64,000 bases of DNA from a bacterium (GTDB lineage Bacteria; Oederibacteriota; Muellerivitia; Muellerivitales; Muellerivitaceae), in assembly GCA_035549195.1 (NCBI GenBank), contig DASZRK010000012.1:87854-151853 (forward strand), in the 5' to 3' direction. Both the position numbers and the translations under genes were made by a program. The stretch's first letter is position 1; each line of letters begins with the position of its first letter. Below the pieces are notes generated by a model. It had not been told where the DNA came from. It was given only the letters and a program-made list of their open reading frames with translations, and ran no database searches. Below, piece by piece: positions 17,481 through 24,890 of this stretch.

Positions 17481-18505
17481 TGGAAAGCATCCTCCGTCTT
17501 CCCCAAGCTCCTTTCTCTCCCAAGGATCGGCTGATCGTGGCCGTTTCGGGCGGATCCGATTCCGTCGGCCTCCTTTTCCTTCTCCTACGGGACCTTCCCG
17601 ATGCGTCCGAACGCTTGAGGGTGGCCCATGTCAATTATGGCCTGCGGGGCAAGGCTTCGTTGGCCGATGAAAAAAAGGTCCGCGACCTATGTTCGGACCT
17701 GGGGATCCCTTTTCGATGCTTTCGCATCCGGGGATTCGAGGGAATGGTCCGAAAAGAAAAAAGGTCCCCGCAAGACCTGGCCCGGACCATCCGTTACGCT
17801 TTTTTCCAAGATCTCGCTCGGCGGGAACGGGCATGGGGGGTCGCCGTTGCCCATCATTGGGAGGACCAGGTGGAGACCCTTTTGGACCGCTTGCTCAGGG
17901 GAGCCGGGCCGAAAGGGCTTTCGGGTCTTCGACCCCTCCAAACTTTGGGCCTGACCGCCCGGGGGCGGCCTCTAAGGGTCTGGCGGCCCCTGCTTGGTTT
18001 TCCCAAGGCCCGGATCCAGGGATTCCTCAAAAGTAATGGGATCCCGTGGCGGGAGGACCGGTCCAATCGAAAAGATGCCTATCGTCGCAACCAGATCAGG
18101 CATCAAATCATCCCCTTCCTTTCCCGATGGAACCCCGGCTTCTCGAGGAACCTGGTCCGACTCGCCGAGGTCCTCCAGGCTGAAAATGAGTTCATCGAGG
18201 GACTTCTCCCTTTTCTCGATAAAAAGTTAAGGAGCCGTCGTCGGGGAAAAGACCATGAGTGTTCCTCGTCCGCTTTCTTACGGATGCCCTTGGCCCTCCA
18301 AAGGCGATGGGTCCGGCGGGTCGCGGAGGGGTTCACGCCCTTGGCCCGGGGATTCTCGTTCGAAAGGGTGGAAGCGGTCCTTCGGGTCTGGAAGGGGGAG
18401 GAAAAAGGGCCTCGGGACCTCGGGTTCGGGCTTTCGGCCGATCGCCGGGGCCAAAAGTTGGTCTTAGCCTATCAGCGGCTACCCTCCAAGGTTTCCCGCC
18501 GGTGA
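17480..18505 (+). CDS. tilS: tRNA(Ile)-lysidine synthase
   Basis: Converts C34 of tRNA-Ile2 (CAU) to lysidine so that it reads AUA instead of AUG. The ATP-pyrophosphatase P-loop 'VSGGSDS' is at about residues 23-29, followed by 'VAHVNYGLRG', 'FRCFRIRG', 'VAHHWEDQVETLLDRLLRGAG' and 'WREDRSN', all TilS landmarks. At 341 residues it has the catalytic domain and a short C-terminal part but not the full-length C-terminal domains of E. coli TilS. It stands just upstream of ftsH, a very common bacterial arrangement. Confidence 0.95.
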   Translation: MESILRLPQAPFSPKDRLIVAVSGGSDSVGLLFLLLRDLPDASERLRVAHVNYGLRGKASLADEKKVRDLCSDLGIPFRCFRIRGFEGMVRKEKRSPQDLARTIRYAFFQDLARRERAWGVAVAHHWEDQVETLLDRLLRGAGPKGLSGLRPLQTLGLTARGRPLRVWRPLLGFPKARIQGFLKSNGIPWREDRSNRKDAYRRNQIRHQIIPFLSRWNPGFSRNLVRLAEVLQAENEFIEGLLPFLDKKLRSRRRGKDHECSSSAFLRMPLALQRRWVRRVAEGFTPLARGFSFERVEAVLRVWKGEEKGPRDLGFGLSADRRGQKLVLAYQRLPSKVSRR

Positions 18506-18545
18506 TGGATCGGTAGGGGTCCTTTTGGGCCTTTTCGGCCCTTGC

Positions 18546-18575
18546 TTGCAAATGGAAAAGTGGCTCGGTTATCAT
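18546..18575 (+). promoter_or_regulatory. Promoter candidate for ftsH
   Basis: TTGCAA (18546-18551), an 18-base spacer and TATCAT (18570-18575) lie in the 152-base gap between tilS and ftsH. A small GGGCC/GGCCC hairpin just upstream (about 18526-18540) lacks a clear T tract and may or may not terminate tilS transcripts. Confidence 0.4.
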
Positions 18576-18657
18576 TCTATTCCTTGCTTCCCTGGATGAT
18601 CCTTCCTAGGTTGTCCTTGGATCTCACCGCCCATTCCCGTCTTAGAGGAGCCCTTTC

Positions 18658-20595
18658 GTGAACCAAACCTTCAAAGTCATCGCCGGTTGGCTGGCCTTCT
18701 TCGTGATCTTCATGTATTTCGTCAAACAGTTCAACAATACCAAGACCCAGGAAGAGATGGACTATTCGCAGTTCGTGGCCACGGTCCAGAACGGCGAAGC
18801 CCAAGCGGTCACCCTCCATACCGAGGATAAGACCATCACCGGCACCACCAAGGACAAGAAGGAGTTCCGGGTGGCCATGCCGGACGATCCGAACCTGGGC
18901 CTGACCAACATGCTCCTCAAGGCCGGTGTGGATGTGAAGGTGGAACCGCCCGTCAAGATCGGGCTGGTTTGGCAGATCCTCCTGGGCGCCCTTCCTTATC
19001 TCATCATCTTCGGATGGATCTACTTCATGATGCGCCAGGCCCAGTCGGGCAGCGGGGGGGCCTTGGCCTTCGGCAAAAGCCGGGCCCGGCTCGTTACTTC
19101 GGGGCAACAGAAGGTCACCTTCGCGGATGTGGCCGGGGTGGAGGAAGCCAAGACCGAGTTGATGGAAGTGGTCGATTTCCTCAAGGACCCCAAGAAATAC
19201 CAACTCCTGGGCGGCAAGATCCCCAAGGGCGTGATCCTTTTGGGCCCCCCGGGGACGGGGAAAACCCTGTTAGCCAAGGCCGTGGCCGGGGAGGCGGGCG
19301 TACCGTTCTTCTCCATTTCAGGTTCGGATTTCGTGGAAATGTTCGTCGGGGTCGGGGCCGCGCGCGTGAGGGACCTTTTCGAACAAGGCAAAAAACACGC
19401 ACCCTGCATCATCTTCATCGATGAGATCGACGCGGTCGGGCGCCAACGCGGCGCCGGACTGGGAGGCGGCCACGACGAGCGGGAACAGACCCTGAACGCC
19501 ATGTTGGTGGAGATGGACGGTTTCAATACGAACACAGGCGTCATCCTCATCGCAGCCACCAACCGCATGGACGTGCTCGACCCGGCGTTGCTCCGTCCCG
19601 GCCGTTTCGACCGGCAAGTGGTCGTGGACCGCCCGGACCTGGGCGGCCGCGAGGCCATCCTGCGGGTCCATGCCAAGAACGTGAAGCTGGCCGACGGCGT
19701 GGATCTGGCGGTCATCGCCCGCCGCACCCCTGGTTTTTCGGGAGCGGACCTGGCCAACCTTATCAATGAAGCGGCGCTCTTGGCCGCCCGGCGGAACAAA
19801 AAGGCCGTTGAAATGCCCGAGATGGAAGAGGCGATCGACCGTGTCATGGCGGGGCCCGAGCGCCGCACCCGGGTCATTTCCGACGAAGAAAAGAAGATCG
19901 TGGCCTTCCACGAATCGGGGCACACCATCGTGGGCAAGATCGTGGATAAATCCCACAATGTGCACAAGGTCTCCATCATCCCCCGGGGTCACGCCGCCTT
20001 GGGCGCGACCTGGTACCTGCCCAACGAAGAAAGGTTCCTTTCTTCCAAGACCGAGTTGCTCAACAGCATTACCGCCCTATTGGGCGGCCGGACCGCCGAA
20101 GAGCTGACCTTTGGGGACGTGACAACCGGGGCCGGGAACGACCTGAACCGGGCCACCGATATCGCTCGGGCCATGGTCTGCGACTACGGTATGAGCGAGA
20201 AGTTGGGGTCCATCACCCTGGGCCGGAAGGACGACATGGTCTTCATCGGCCGGGACCTCATGAAAGAAAAGACCTATTCGGAACAGACGGCCCAAATGAT
20301 CGACGCCGAAGTGAAACGCATCGTGGAGGATTGCCACAAGCGCGCCATGGAGATCCTCAAGAAAAACCGGAAGACGCTCAAGCTCATGGCCGAAGTACTG
20401 TTGGAAAGGGAGGTGTTGGATGCTTCGGAGGTGGACTCCCTGATGGCCGGTAAAAAGCTGCCCCCCAAGCCTCCCTCAAAGGACAACGCACCCCCGTCCA
20501 CTCCTTCCTCCCCGGCTCCCGTCGCGCCTGGTGTGGTGCTGAAGCCCCAGACATCGCCTTCCCAAGCCATCCGGGGTGGTATGGACCTTGGATAA
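18658..20595 (+). CDS. ftsH: ATP-dependent zinc metalloprotease FtsH
   Basis: Membrane-anchored AAA+ protease that degrades misassembled membrane and regulatory proteins. Start GTG 18658 with GAGGAG upstream. Two transmembrane helices (about residues 7-24 and 101-123) flank a small periplasmic domain; the AAA module has Walker A 'GPPGTGKT' (about 196-203), Walker B 'IIFIDEID' and the SRH 'RPGRFDRQ'; the protease site is H418-E-S-G-H422 with the distal Asp in '[10 protein letters not shown]'. The usual motif is HEAGH; Ser here is conservative. The C-terminal tail is Pro-rich. The stop overlaps the folE start. Confidence 0.98.
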   Translation: MNQTFKVIAGWLAFFVIFMYFVKQFNNTKTQEEMDYSQFVATVQNGEAQAVTLHTEDKTITGTTKDKKEFRVAMPDDPNLGLTNMLLKAGVDVKVEPPVKIGLVWQILLGALPYLIIFGWIYFMMRQAQSGSGGALAFGKSRARLVTSGQQKVTFADVAGVEEAKTELMEVVDFLKDPKKYQLLGGKIPKGVILLGPPGTGKTLLAKAVAGEAGVPFFSISGSDFVEMFVGVGAARVRDLFEQGKKHAPCIIFIDEIDAVGRQRGAGLGGGHDEREQTLNAMLVEMDGFNTNTGVILIAATNRMDVLDPALLRPGRFDRQVVVDRPDLGGREAILRVHAKNVKLADGVDLAVIARRTPGFSGADLANLINEAALLAARRNKKAVEMPEMEEAIDRVMAGPERRTRVISDEEKKIVAFHESGHTIVGKIVDKSHNVHKVSIIPRGHAALGATWYLPNEERFLSSKTELLNSITALLGGRTAEELTFGDVTTGAGNDLNRATDIARAMVCDYGMSEKLGSITLGRKDDMVFIGRDLMKEKTYSEQTAQMIDAEVKRIVEDCHKRAMEILKKNRKTLKLMAEVLLEREVLDASEVDSLMAGKKLPPKPPSKDNAPPSTPSSPAPVAPGVVLKPQTSPSQAIRGGMDLG

Positions 20596-21145
20596 GGCCC
20601 GGATCGAAAGAGCCGTCCGTGAGATCCTCATCGCCATCGGGGAGGACCCAAAGCGGGAAGGGCTGAGGGATACCCCCAAGCGGGTCGCCCGCATGTACGA
20701 AGAGGTCTTTTCCTGCATCGGCAAGGACCCCCAGAAGGCCATCACGGTCTTCGAAACCGAGGGGCATGAGGAAATGGTCATCCTCAAGGACATCCCCTTC
20801 TATTCCATGTGCGAACATCACCTCTTGCCTTTCTATGGGAAGGCCCATGTGGCCTATATCCCCAAGAAGGACCGTTTGGCCGGGCTCTCCAAATTGGCCC
20901 GGGTAGTGGAGATGGTCTCCCGGGCTCCCCAATTGCAGGAACGGATCACGACGCAAGTGGCCGACACGCTCATGCGGGTGCTCAAGCCCCACGGGGTCTT
21001 GGTCATCGTGGACGCCGAACACCTTTGCATGACCATGCGGGGGGTCAAAAAACCAGGTTCCCATATGACCACTTCCGCCGTCCGGGGGGTCTTCCAAAAG
21101 AACGACATCACCCGCAAGGAAGCCCTTCAGCTCATCGGAAGGTAG
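20588..21145 (+). CDS. folE: GTP cyclohydrolase I
   Basis: First step of tetrahydrofolate synthesis, GTP to 7,8-dihydroneopterin triphosphate. Signature '[19 protein letters not shown]' with the zinc-binding Cys and His, '[11 protein letters not shown]' and 'MCMTMRG'-type zinc ligand segment ('HLCMTMRGV') are present; about 185 residues is typical. I prefer TTG 20588 (GGGGTGG upstream) over GTG 20576; both overlap the 3' end of ftsH. Classical type IA enzyme. Followed by folP, then cdaA. Confidence 0.97.
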   Translation: MDKARIERAVREILIAIGEDPKREGLRDTPKRVARMYEEVFSCIGKDPQKAITVFETEGHEEMVILKDIPFYSMCEHHLLPFYGKAHVAYIPKKDRLAGLSKLARVVEMVSRAPQLQERITTQVADTLMRVLKPHGVLVIVDAEHLCMTMRGVKKPGSHMTTSAVRGVFQKNDITRKEALQLIGR

Positions 21146-21203
21146 ACCCCTCCGAACCCCGAGCATCCACCCGGTGATCTCCGATCCGCGCGAGGCCATC
21201 CCA

Positions 21204-22076
21204 ATGAAATCCCAAGCTTGGTCCCTTCCCTTGGCCCAGGGGAAACCTTTCCGCTGGAAGGGACGCACCTTGGTCATGGGCATCCTGAACGTTACCCCCG
21301 ATTCTTTTTCCGATGGAGGGCGTAGCTTGGATCCGGCCCATGCGGTCGAACATGCCCTTCAAATGCAGGAAGAGGGGGCTGATTGGATCGATGTCGGCGG
21401 GGAATCCACCCGTCCCGGGGCCCATGGGGTGACCCCCTCCGAGGAGAGAAAAAGGGTCCTACCCGTTTTGAAGGCCTGCGCCAAGGTCCTGAAGATCCCC
21501 CTTTCCATCGACACCTATAAGTCGGAAGTGGCCGAAGCAGCGGTCGAGGCCGGCGCAAGGCTTGTCAATGATGTGGGGGCTTTGAAGCTGGACCCGCGCA
21601 TGGCCAGGACCCTGGCGCGTCTCCAAGTGCCGGTCATCCTCATGCATATGAAGGGCAAGCCCCGTACGATGCAAAAAGCCCCCCGTTACCGGGACTTGAT
21701 GGGCGAGTTGATCGGGTTCTTCGAGGAAAGGGTCCGATACGCCGTTTCCCAGGGGATCCTAAAAGAAAGGATCCTGTTGGACCCGGGATTCGGGTTCGGG
21801 AAGATGCCTTGGCACAACATCGAAATGACGCGGCGCTTGGGCGAACTCCAGTGCCTGGGGCGGCCCATTGTTTTTGGCCCCTCCCGTAAATCCACCCTAG
21901 GCCATCTTTTGGGCGGTCTTCCGCCGGAGGAACGGGTCGAGGCCACCGCGGCCGCGGTAACGGCGGGCATCCTCCACGGAGCCGACTGGGTGAGGGTTCA
22001 TGATGTCAAAGCCATGGTCCGTGTGGTAAAAATAGCCGATGGCATCCGTTACGACCGGGGGCTGACCCAACCTTGA
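21204..22076 (+). CDS. folP: Dihydropteroate synthase
   Basis: Condenses the FolK product with p-aminobenzoate; the sulfonamide target. The TIM-barrel protein of 290 residues contains 'MGILNVTPDSFSDGG', 'GADWIDVGGESTRPGA', 'LSIDTYKSEVAEAAVEAG', 'LMHMKGKPRTMQ' and 'GPSRKSTLG'. ATG 21204 is chosen with GAGG upstream; an in-frame GTG at 21174 is less likely. The stop overlaps the cdaA TTG (TTGA). The order ftsH-folE-folP-cdaA fits known folate/c-di-AMP neighbourhoods. Confidence 0.97.
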   Translation: MKSQAWSLPLAQGKPFRWKGRTLVMGILNVTPDSFSDGGRSLDPAHAVEHALQMQEEGADWIDVGGESTRPGAHGVTPSEERKRVLPVLKACAKVLKIPLSIDTYKSEVAEAAVEAGARLVNDVGALKLDPRMARTLARLQVPVILMHMKGKPRTMQKAPRYRDLMGELIGFFEERVRYAVSQGILKERILLDPGFGFGKMPWHNIEMTRRLGELQCLGRPIVFGPSRKSTLGHLLGGLPPEERVEATAAAVTAGILHGADWVRVHDVKAMVRVVKIADGIRYDRGLTQP

Positions 22077-22837
22077 ACAACCTGTCCGCGCTGTTTTCCA
22101 ACCTGCGGCTGGCCGACCTTTTGGACATCCTGGTCGTCAGTTTCCTCATCTATCAACTCCTCCTGCTCATTCGCGAGGTGCGGGCGGTGAGGATCGTCCT
22201 GGGTTTCACCATCCTTTTCCTGGCCGCGGCGGTGGCCAGCCAGTTCCATCTGCTCACCCTGGACTGGCTCTTGAGCAATTTAGGCCCCTTTTTTCTCATC
22301 GCCTTCGTGGTCGTCTTCCAGCCGGACCTGCGGCGCCTCATCACCCAACTCGGCCGGGGCGGCCTCTGGGGCGGGGTCTTCCAGGGGGATGCGGTCCTTT
22401 TCAAGGAGATCACCCAAACGGTCCGCGACCTGGTCAAATCCAAACGGGGCGGCCTCATCGTCCTGGAGCGGGACGACAGCCTCCAGAGCGTCATCGAGAC
22501 CGGGACCAAGATCGAGGCCGAGGTGACCTCCGAGTTGATGGGGGCCCTTTTCGTGCCCCGCTCCCCCTTGCATGACGGGGCCGTCGTCATCCGCTCCGGA
22601 AAGATCGCGGCGGCGGGCTGCATCCTGCCCTTGAGCCAGAACCCGCAGCTCAGCCGATCCTTCGGAACCCGGCACCGGGCGGCGGTGGGAATCACCGAGG
22701 AGACCGACGCCCTGGCCATCGTGGTATCCGAGGAGAACCATACCATCGCCTTCGCCATGGCCGGCAAGGTCACGCCGGAGATCGACGGGGACACCCTGGA
22801 AGAGATGCTGACCCTTTACGGCACGAAGGTGGACTGA
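22073..22837 (+). CDS. cdaA: Diadenylate cyclase CdaA (c-di-AMP synthase)
   Basis: Makes c-di-AMP from two ATP. Three N-terminal membrane helices (about residues 12-90) precede the DAC domain, which keeps both catalytic motifs: 'DGA' (about 168-170, in 'SPLHDGAVV') and 'GTRHRAAVG' (about 198-206). The 254 residues match CdaA/DacA. The start is TTG 22073 overlapping the folP stop; the stop overlaps the ybbR ATG (TGATG), so CdaA and its likely regulator are coupled. c-di-AMP in firmicutes controls potassium, osmolytes and wall homeostasis. Confidence 0.97.
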   Translation: MNNLSALFSNLRLADLLDILVVSFLIYQLLLLIREVRAVRIVLGFTILFLAAAVASQFHLLTLDWLLSNLGPFFLIAFVVVFQPDLRRLITQLGRGGLWGGVFQGDAVLFKEITQTVRDLVKSKRGGLIVLERDDSLQSVIETGTKIEAEVTSELMGALFVPRSPLHDGAVVIRSGKIAAAGCILPLSQNPQLSRSFGTRHRAAVGITEETDALAIVVSEENHTIAFAMAGKVTPEIDGDTLEEMLTLYGTKVD

Positions 22838-23250
22838 TGAAACGGCTTTTCTTCGAGAACCTGGGGTTGAAGATATTGGCGGTCCTGATCGCCATCGTGC
22901 TTTGGGCCTATGTGGGTTCCCGCCAGGTGCTGGAACGGCGATTGAGCCTGCGGATCGAATATTCGGAGATCCCCCCCAGGATCACCCTCGGATCCAATGT
23001 CCGGACCTGGGTACAGGTCACCCTCATCGGCCGCAAGGACAGCGTGCTGGACATCAACCCGGAGGACCTGAAGGCGACGGTCAGCTTGAAGGGCTATCCG
23101 GTCGGCCAAAAGGAGATCCTGGTGCATCCCAAGGTGCTGAACCTGCCGGCAGGAGTGATCGCCAATGTAGCCGATTTCACCGTTCCATTGGTCATCCAGC
23201 CGGAGGCCAAGCCGTCACCGGGCCCAGCCAGGCACAACGGAAAGAAGTAA
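22837..23250 (+). CDS. YbbR-domain protein (CdaR-like)
   Basis: 137 residues: an N-terminal membrane anchor ('ILAVLIAIVLWAYVGS', about 11-26) and a single extracytoplasmic YbbR beta domain ('IEYSEIPPRITLGSNVRTWVQVTLIG'). In Bacillus and relatives CdaR carries several YbbR repeats and modulates CdaA; here there is only one, so the protein is short. Direct overlap with cdaA supports a regulatory pairing. Ends with a Pro/Lys-rich tail. Confidence 0.88.
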   Translation: MKRLFFENLGLKILAVLIAIVLWAYVGSRQVLERRLSLRIEYSEIPPRITLGSNVRTWVQVTLIGRKDSVLDINPEDLKATVSLKGYPVGQKEILVHPKVLNLPAGVIANVADFTVPLVIQPEAKPSPGPARHNGKK

Positions 23251-23252
23251 AG

Positions 23253-23981
23253 ATGGCCAAACTTTGCGTGAACATCGACCATATCGCGACACTGCGCCAG
23301 GCCCGGTTGGAAGAGGAACCGGATCCGATCCAGGCGGCGCGCCTTGTGGAAAGGGCCGGCGCCCATGGCATTACCGTCCACCTTCGGGAGGACCGCAGGC
23401 ACATCCAGGACCGTGATGTCCTTGAGCTGCGAAAAAAGGTCGAGACCAAGCTCAACCTTGAGATGGCCGCCACCGACGCCATGATCCGTTTCGCCCTCAA
23501 GGTCAGGCCCGACCAGGTGACCTTGGTCCCTGAAAAACGGAAGGAACTGACCACCGAAGGAGGTCTTGCTTTGGCCGGCTCTCCGGCCCGCTATGAGCGG
23601 GCCATCGACATGCTCCAGTCCCAGAACATCCCCGTGTCCCTGTTCATCGCGCCCATCGCCCGGGACATCCAGCTCTCCTCGAGGCTGGGGGCCACCTTCA
23701 TCGAGCTCCACACCGGATCCTATTCCCGGGCCTTTCGACAGGGTGGTCCGGTCCGTAAGGAGTTCGTCAAGCTCGCTCTCGGGGTCCGGCTGGCCCATGA
23801 CCTGGGTTTGCGGGTCCATGCGGGCCACGGGCTGACCTACCAGAACGTGTCCCCGGTGGCCGAAATGCGCGAGATCGAGGACCTCAACATCGGGCATAAC
23901 ATCGTCGCCCGGGCCGCTATGGTAGGATTGGAGAAGGCCACCCGGGAGATGTTGGCCATCCTGAAAAAAGCCGAACGTTAG
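23253..23981 (+). CDS. pdxJ: Pyridoxine 5'-phosphate synthase
   Basis: Condenses 1-deoxyxylulose-5-phosphate with the PdxA product to give pyridoxine 5'-phosphate. Start ATG 23253, two bases after the ybbR stop, gives 'MAKLCVNIDHIATLRQAR'; the frame stays open far upstream but that part is non-coding. 'DPIQAARLVERAGAHGITVHLREDRRHI' (read in parts), 'LNLEMAAT', 'VTLVPEKRKELTTEGG' and 'HAGHGLTYQNV' are PdxJ signatures; 242 residues is normal. Its partner pdxA is at 41 kb. Confidence 0.97.
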   Translation: MAKLCVNIDHIATLRQARLEEEPDPIQAARLVERAGAHGITVHLREDRRHIQDRDVLELRKKVETKLNLEMAATDAMIRFALKVRPDQVTLVPEKRKELTTEGGLALAGSPARYERAIDMLQSQNIPVSLFIAPIARDIQLSSRLGATFIELHTGSYSRAFRQGGPVRKEFVKLALGVRLAHDLGLRVHAGHGLTYQNVSPVAEMREIEDLNIGHNIVARAAMVGLEKATREMLAILKKAER

Positions 23982-23989
23982 GGGGGAAC

Positions 23990-24307
23990 ATGGGTAAATT
24001 CATCGTTGTTGTGGCGTTGCTGATCGCGGGATGGATCGGCTGGTACCTATGGAGCCAGGTCCAAGAGGCGCCCAAGGAAGCCACCTACGACGCCTATACC
24101 AAAAGGGTCGTCGCCCAGGAACAAAAGGCCAAAGTGGTGGCCTCGGGGGCGAACGTGGAAACGGTCCGCGATGCCGTCGAAAAATACAAGAGCATGAAAG
24201 GCGGCAATCCCGCTTCCTTGCAAGACCTTGTTCCCGATTATCTCGACCACATCCCGGGTGGTGTGGGTTATGACCCCGCTTCAGGCGCCGTTTCCGCCAT
24301 CCAATGA
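23990..24307 (+). CDS. Small membrane-anchored protein with a pseudopilin-like C-terminus
   Basis: 105 residues with one N-terminal membrane helix (about 3-21), a helical stretch and a C-terminal 'GGNPASLQDLVPDYLDHIPGG' followed by 'GYDPASGAVSA'. That last pattern resembles the C-terminal region of many type II pseudopilins and type IV pilins, but there is no prepilin peptidase motif (G|FTLIE) at the N-terminus, so it is not a normal pilin. GGGGGAAC precedes the ATG. A terminator follows. Function unknown. Confidence 0.65.
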   Translation: MGKFIVVVALLIAGWIGWYLWSQVQEAPKEATYDAYTKRVVAQEQKAKVVASGANVETVRDAVEKYKSMKGGNPASLQDLVPDYLDHIPGGVGYDPASGAVSAIQ

Positions 24308-24327
24308 CCGAAGGGGATCCCACTTGA

Positions 24328-24354
24328 AGGGCCGGATCCTTCCGGCCCTTTTTT
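24328..24354 (+). terminator. Rho-independent terminator
   Basis: A 9-bp stem AGGGCCGGA/TCCGGCCCT with loop TCCT and a T6 tract ends the ftsH-to-23990 run of genes. The T tract ends only 6 bases before the recX ATG. Confidence 0.88.
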
Positions 24355-24360
24355 CTTCCC

Positions 24361-24864
24361 ATGAAACGATCGAAGCCCCTCCAAACCGAAGACCAAGCCT
24401 ACCGTTACGCCCTTTGGCTCCTGAACCGCCGGGCCCATAGCCGTGGGGAGATGATCGGGAAATTGAAGCGAAGGGACCTTCCCTTCGAACTCCAAGGGAA
24501 GGTCCTGGCCCGGTTGGAGGCCAAGCGCTTCATCGATGACCGGCAGTTCACGGAGATCTTCATCCGGTCCAAACGTTCGCAGAATTGGGGCCCCCGCAAG
24601 ATCGAACTGGCACTTTTACAAAAGAAGGTGCCCCGGGAACTCGTCCAAAGGTCCTTAGGCACGGATTTCACCCGGGACCAGGAGAAGGAACAGGCTCGCG
24701 AATTATTGAGCCGGCAAAGAGCGCGTTTTATGGGCCAAAAGGAGAAAAAGCCCGGGGACCGCAAGCGCAGGGCCTTCGACTTCCTGGCCCGCAAGGGCTA
24801 TTCCCTGGAGGCGGCCCGCCTCGCGGTGCTGGAAATTTTCCGCTATAATCCCGAACTTCCTTGA
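24361..24864 (+). CDS. recX: RecX-like regulatory protein
   Basis: 167 residues with three RecX-type three-helix repeats: 'YRYALWLLNRRAHSRGEMIGKLKRR' (read in parts), 'RFIDDRQFTEIFIRSKRSQNWGPRKIELALLQKKV' (in parts) and a C-terminal 'RAFDFLARKGYSLEAARLAV'. RecX modulates RecA filaments. recA is not in the window. The ATG follows the terminator T tract by only 6 bases and has no ribosome-binding site, so transcription and start choice are unclear. Its last codons contain TATAAT (24844-24849), a possible -10 for alaS. Confidence 0.88.
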   Translation: MKRSKPLQTEDQAYRYALWLLNRRAHSRGEMIGKLKRRDLPFELQGKVLARLEAKRFIDDRQFTEIFIRSKRSQNWGPRKIELALLQKKVPRELVQRSLGTDFTRDQEKEQARELLSRQRARFMGQKEKKPGDRKRRAFDFLARKGYSLEAARLAVLEIFRYNPELP

Positions 24865-24890
24865 ACGAGGAAAATTCCCCGAGGGGCCCC

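Noticed and set aside
16748..18660. Genomic island or integration site at the CAU tRNA
   Set aside because: There is no integrase, no repeated tRNA 3' end and no mobile gene; the flanking genes are housekeeping.
22902..23252. 117-codon upstream extension of pdxJ
   Set aside because: It overlaps the ybbR gene in another frame and has no PdxJ similarity; ATG 23253 gives the exact family N-terminus.
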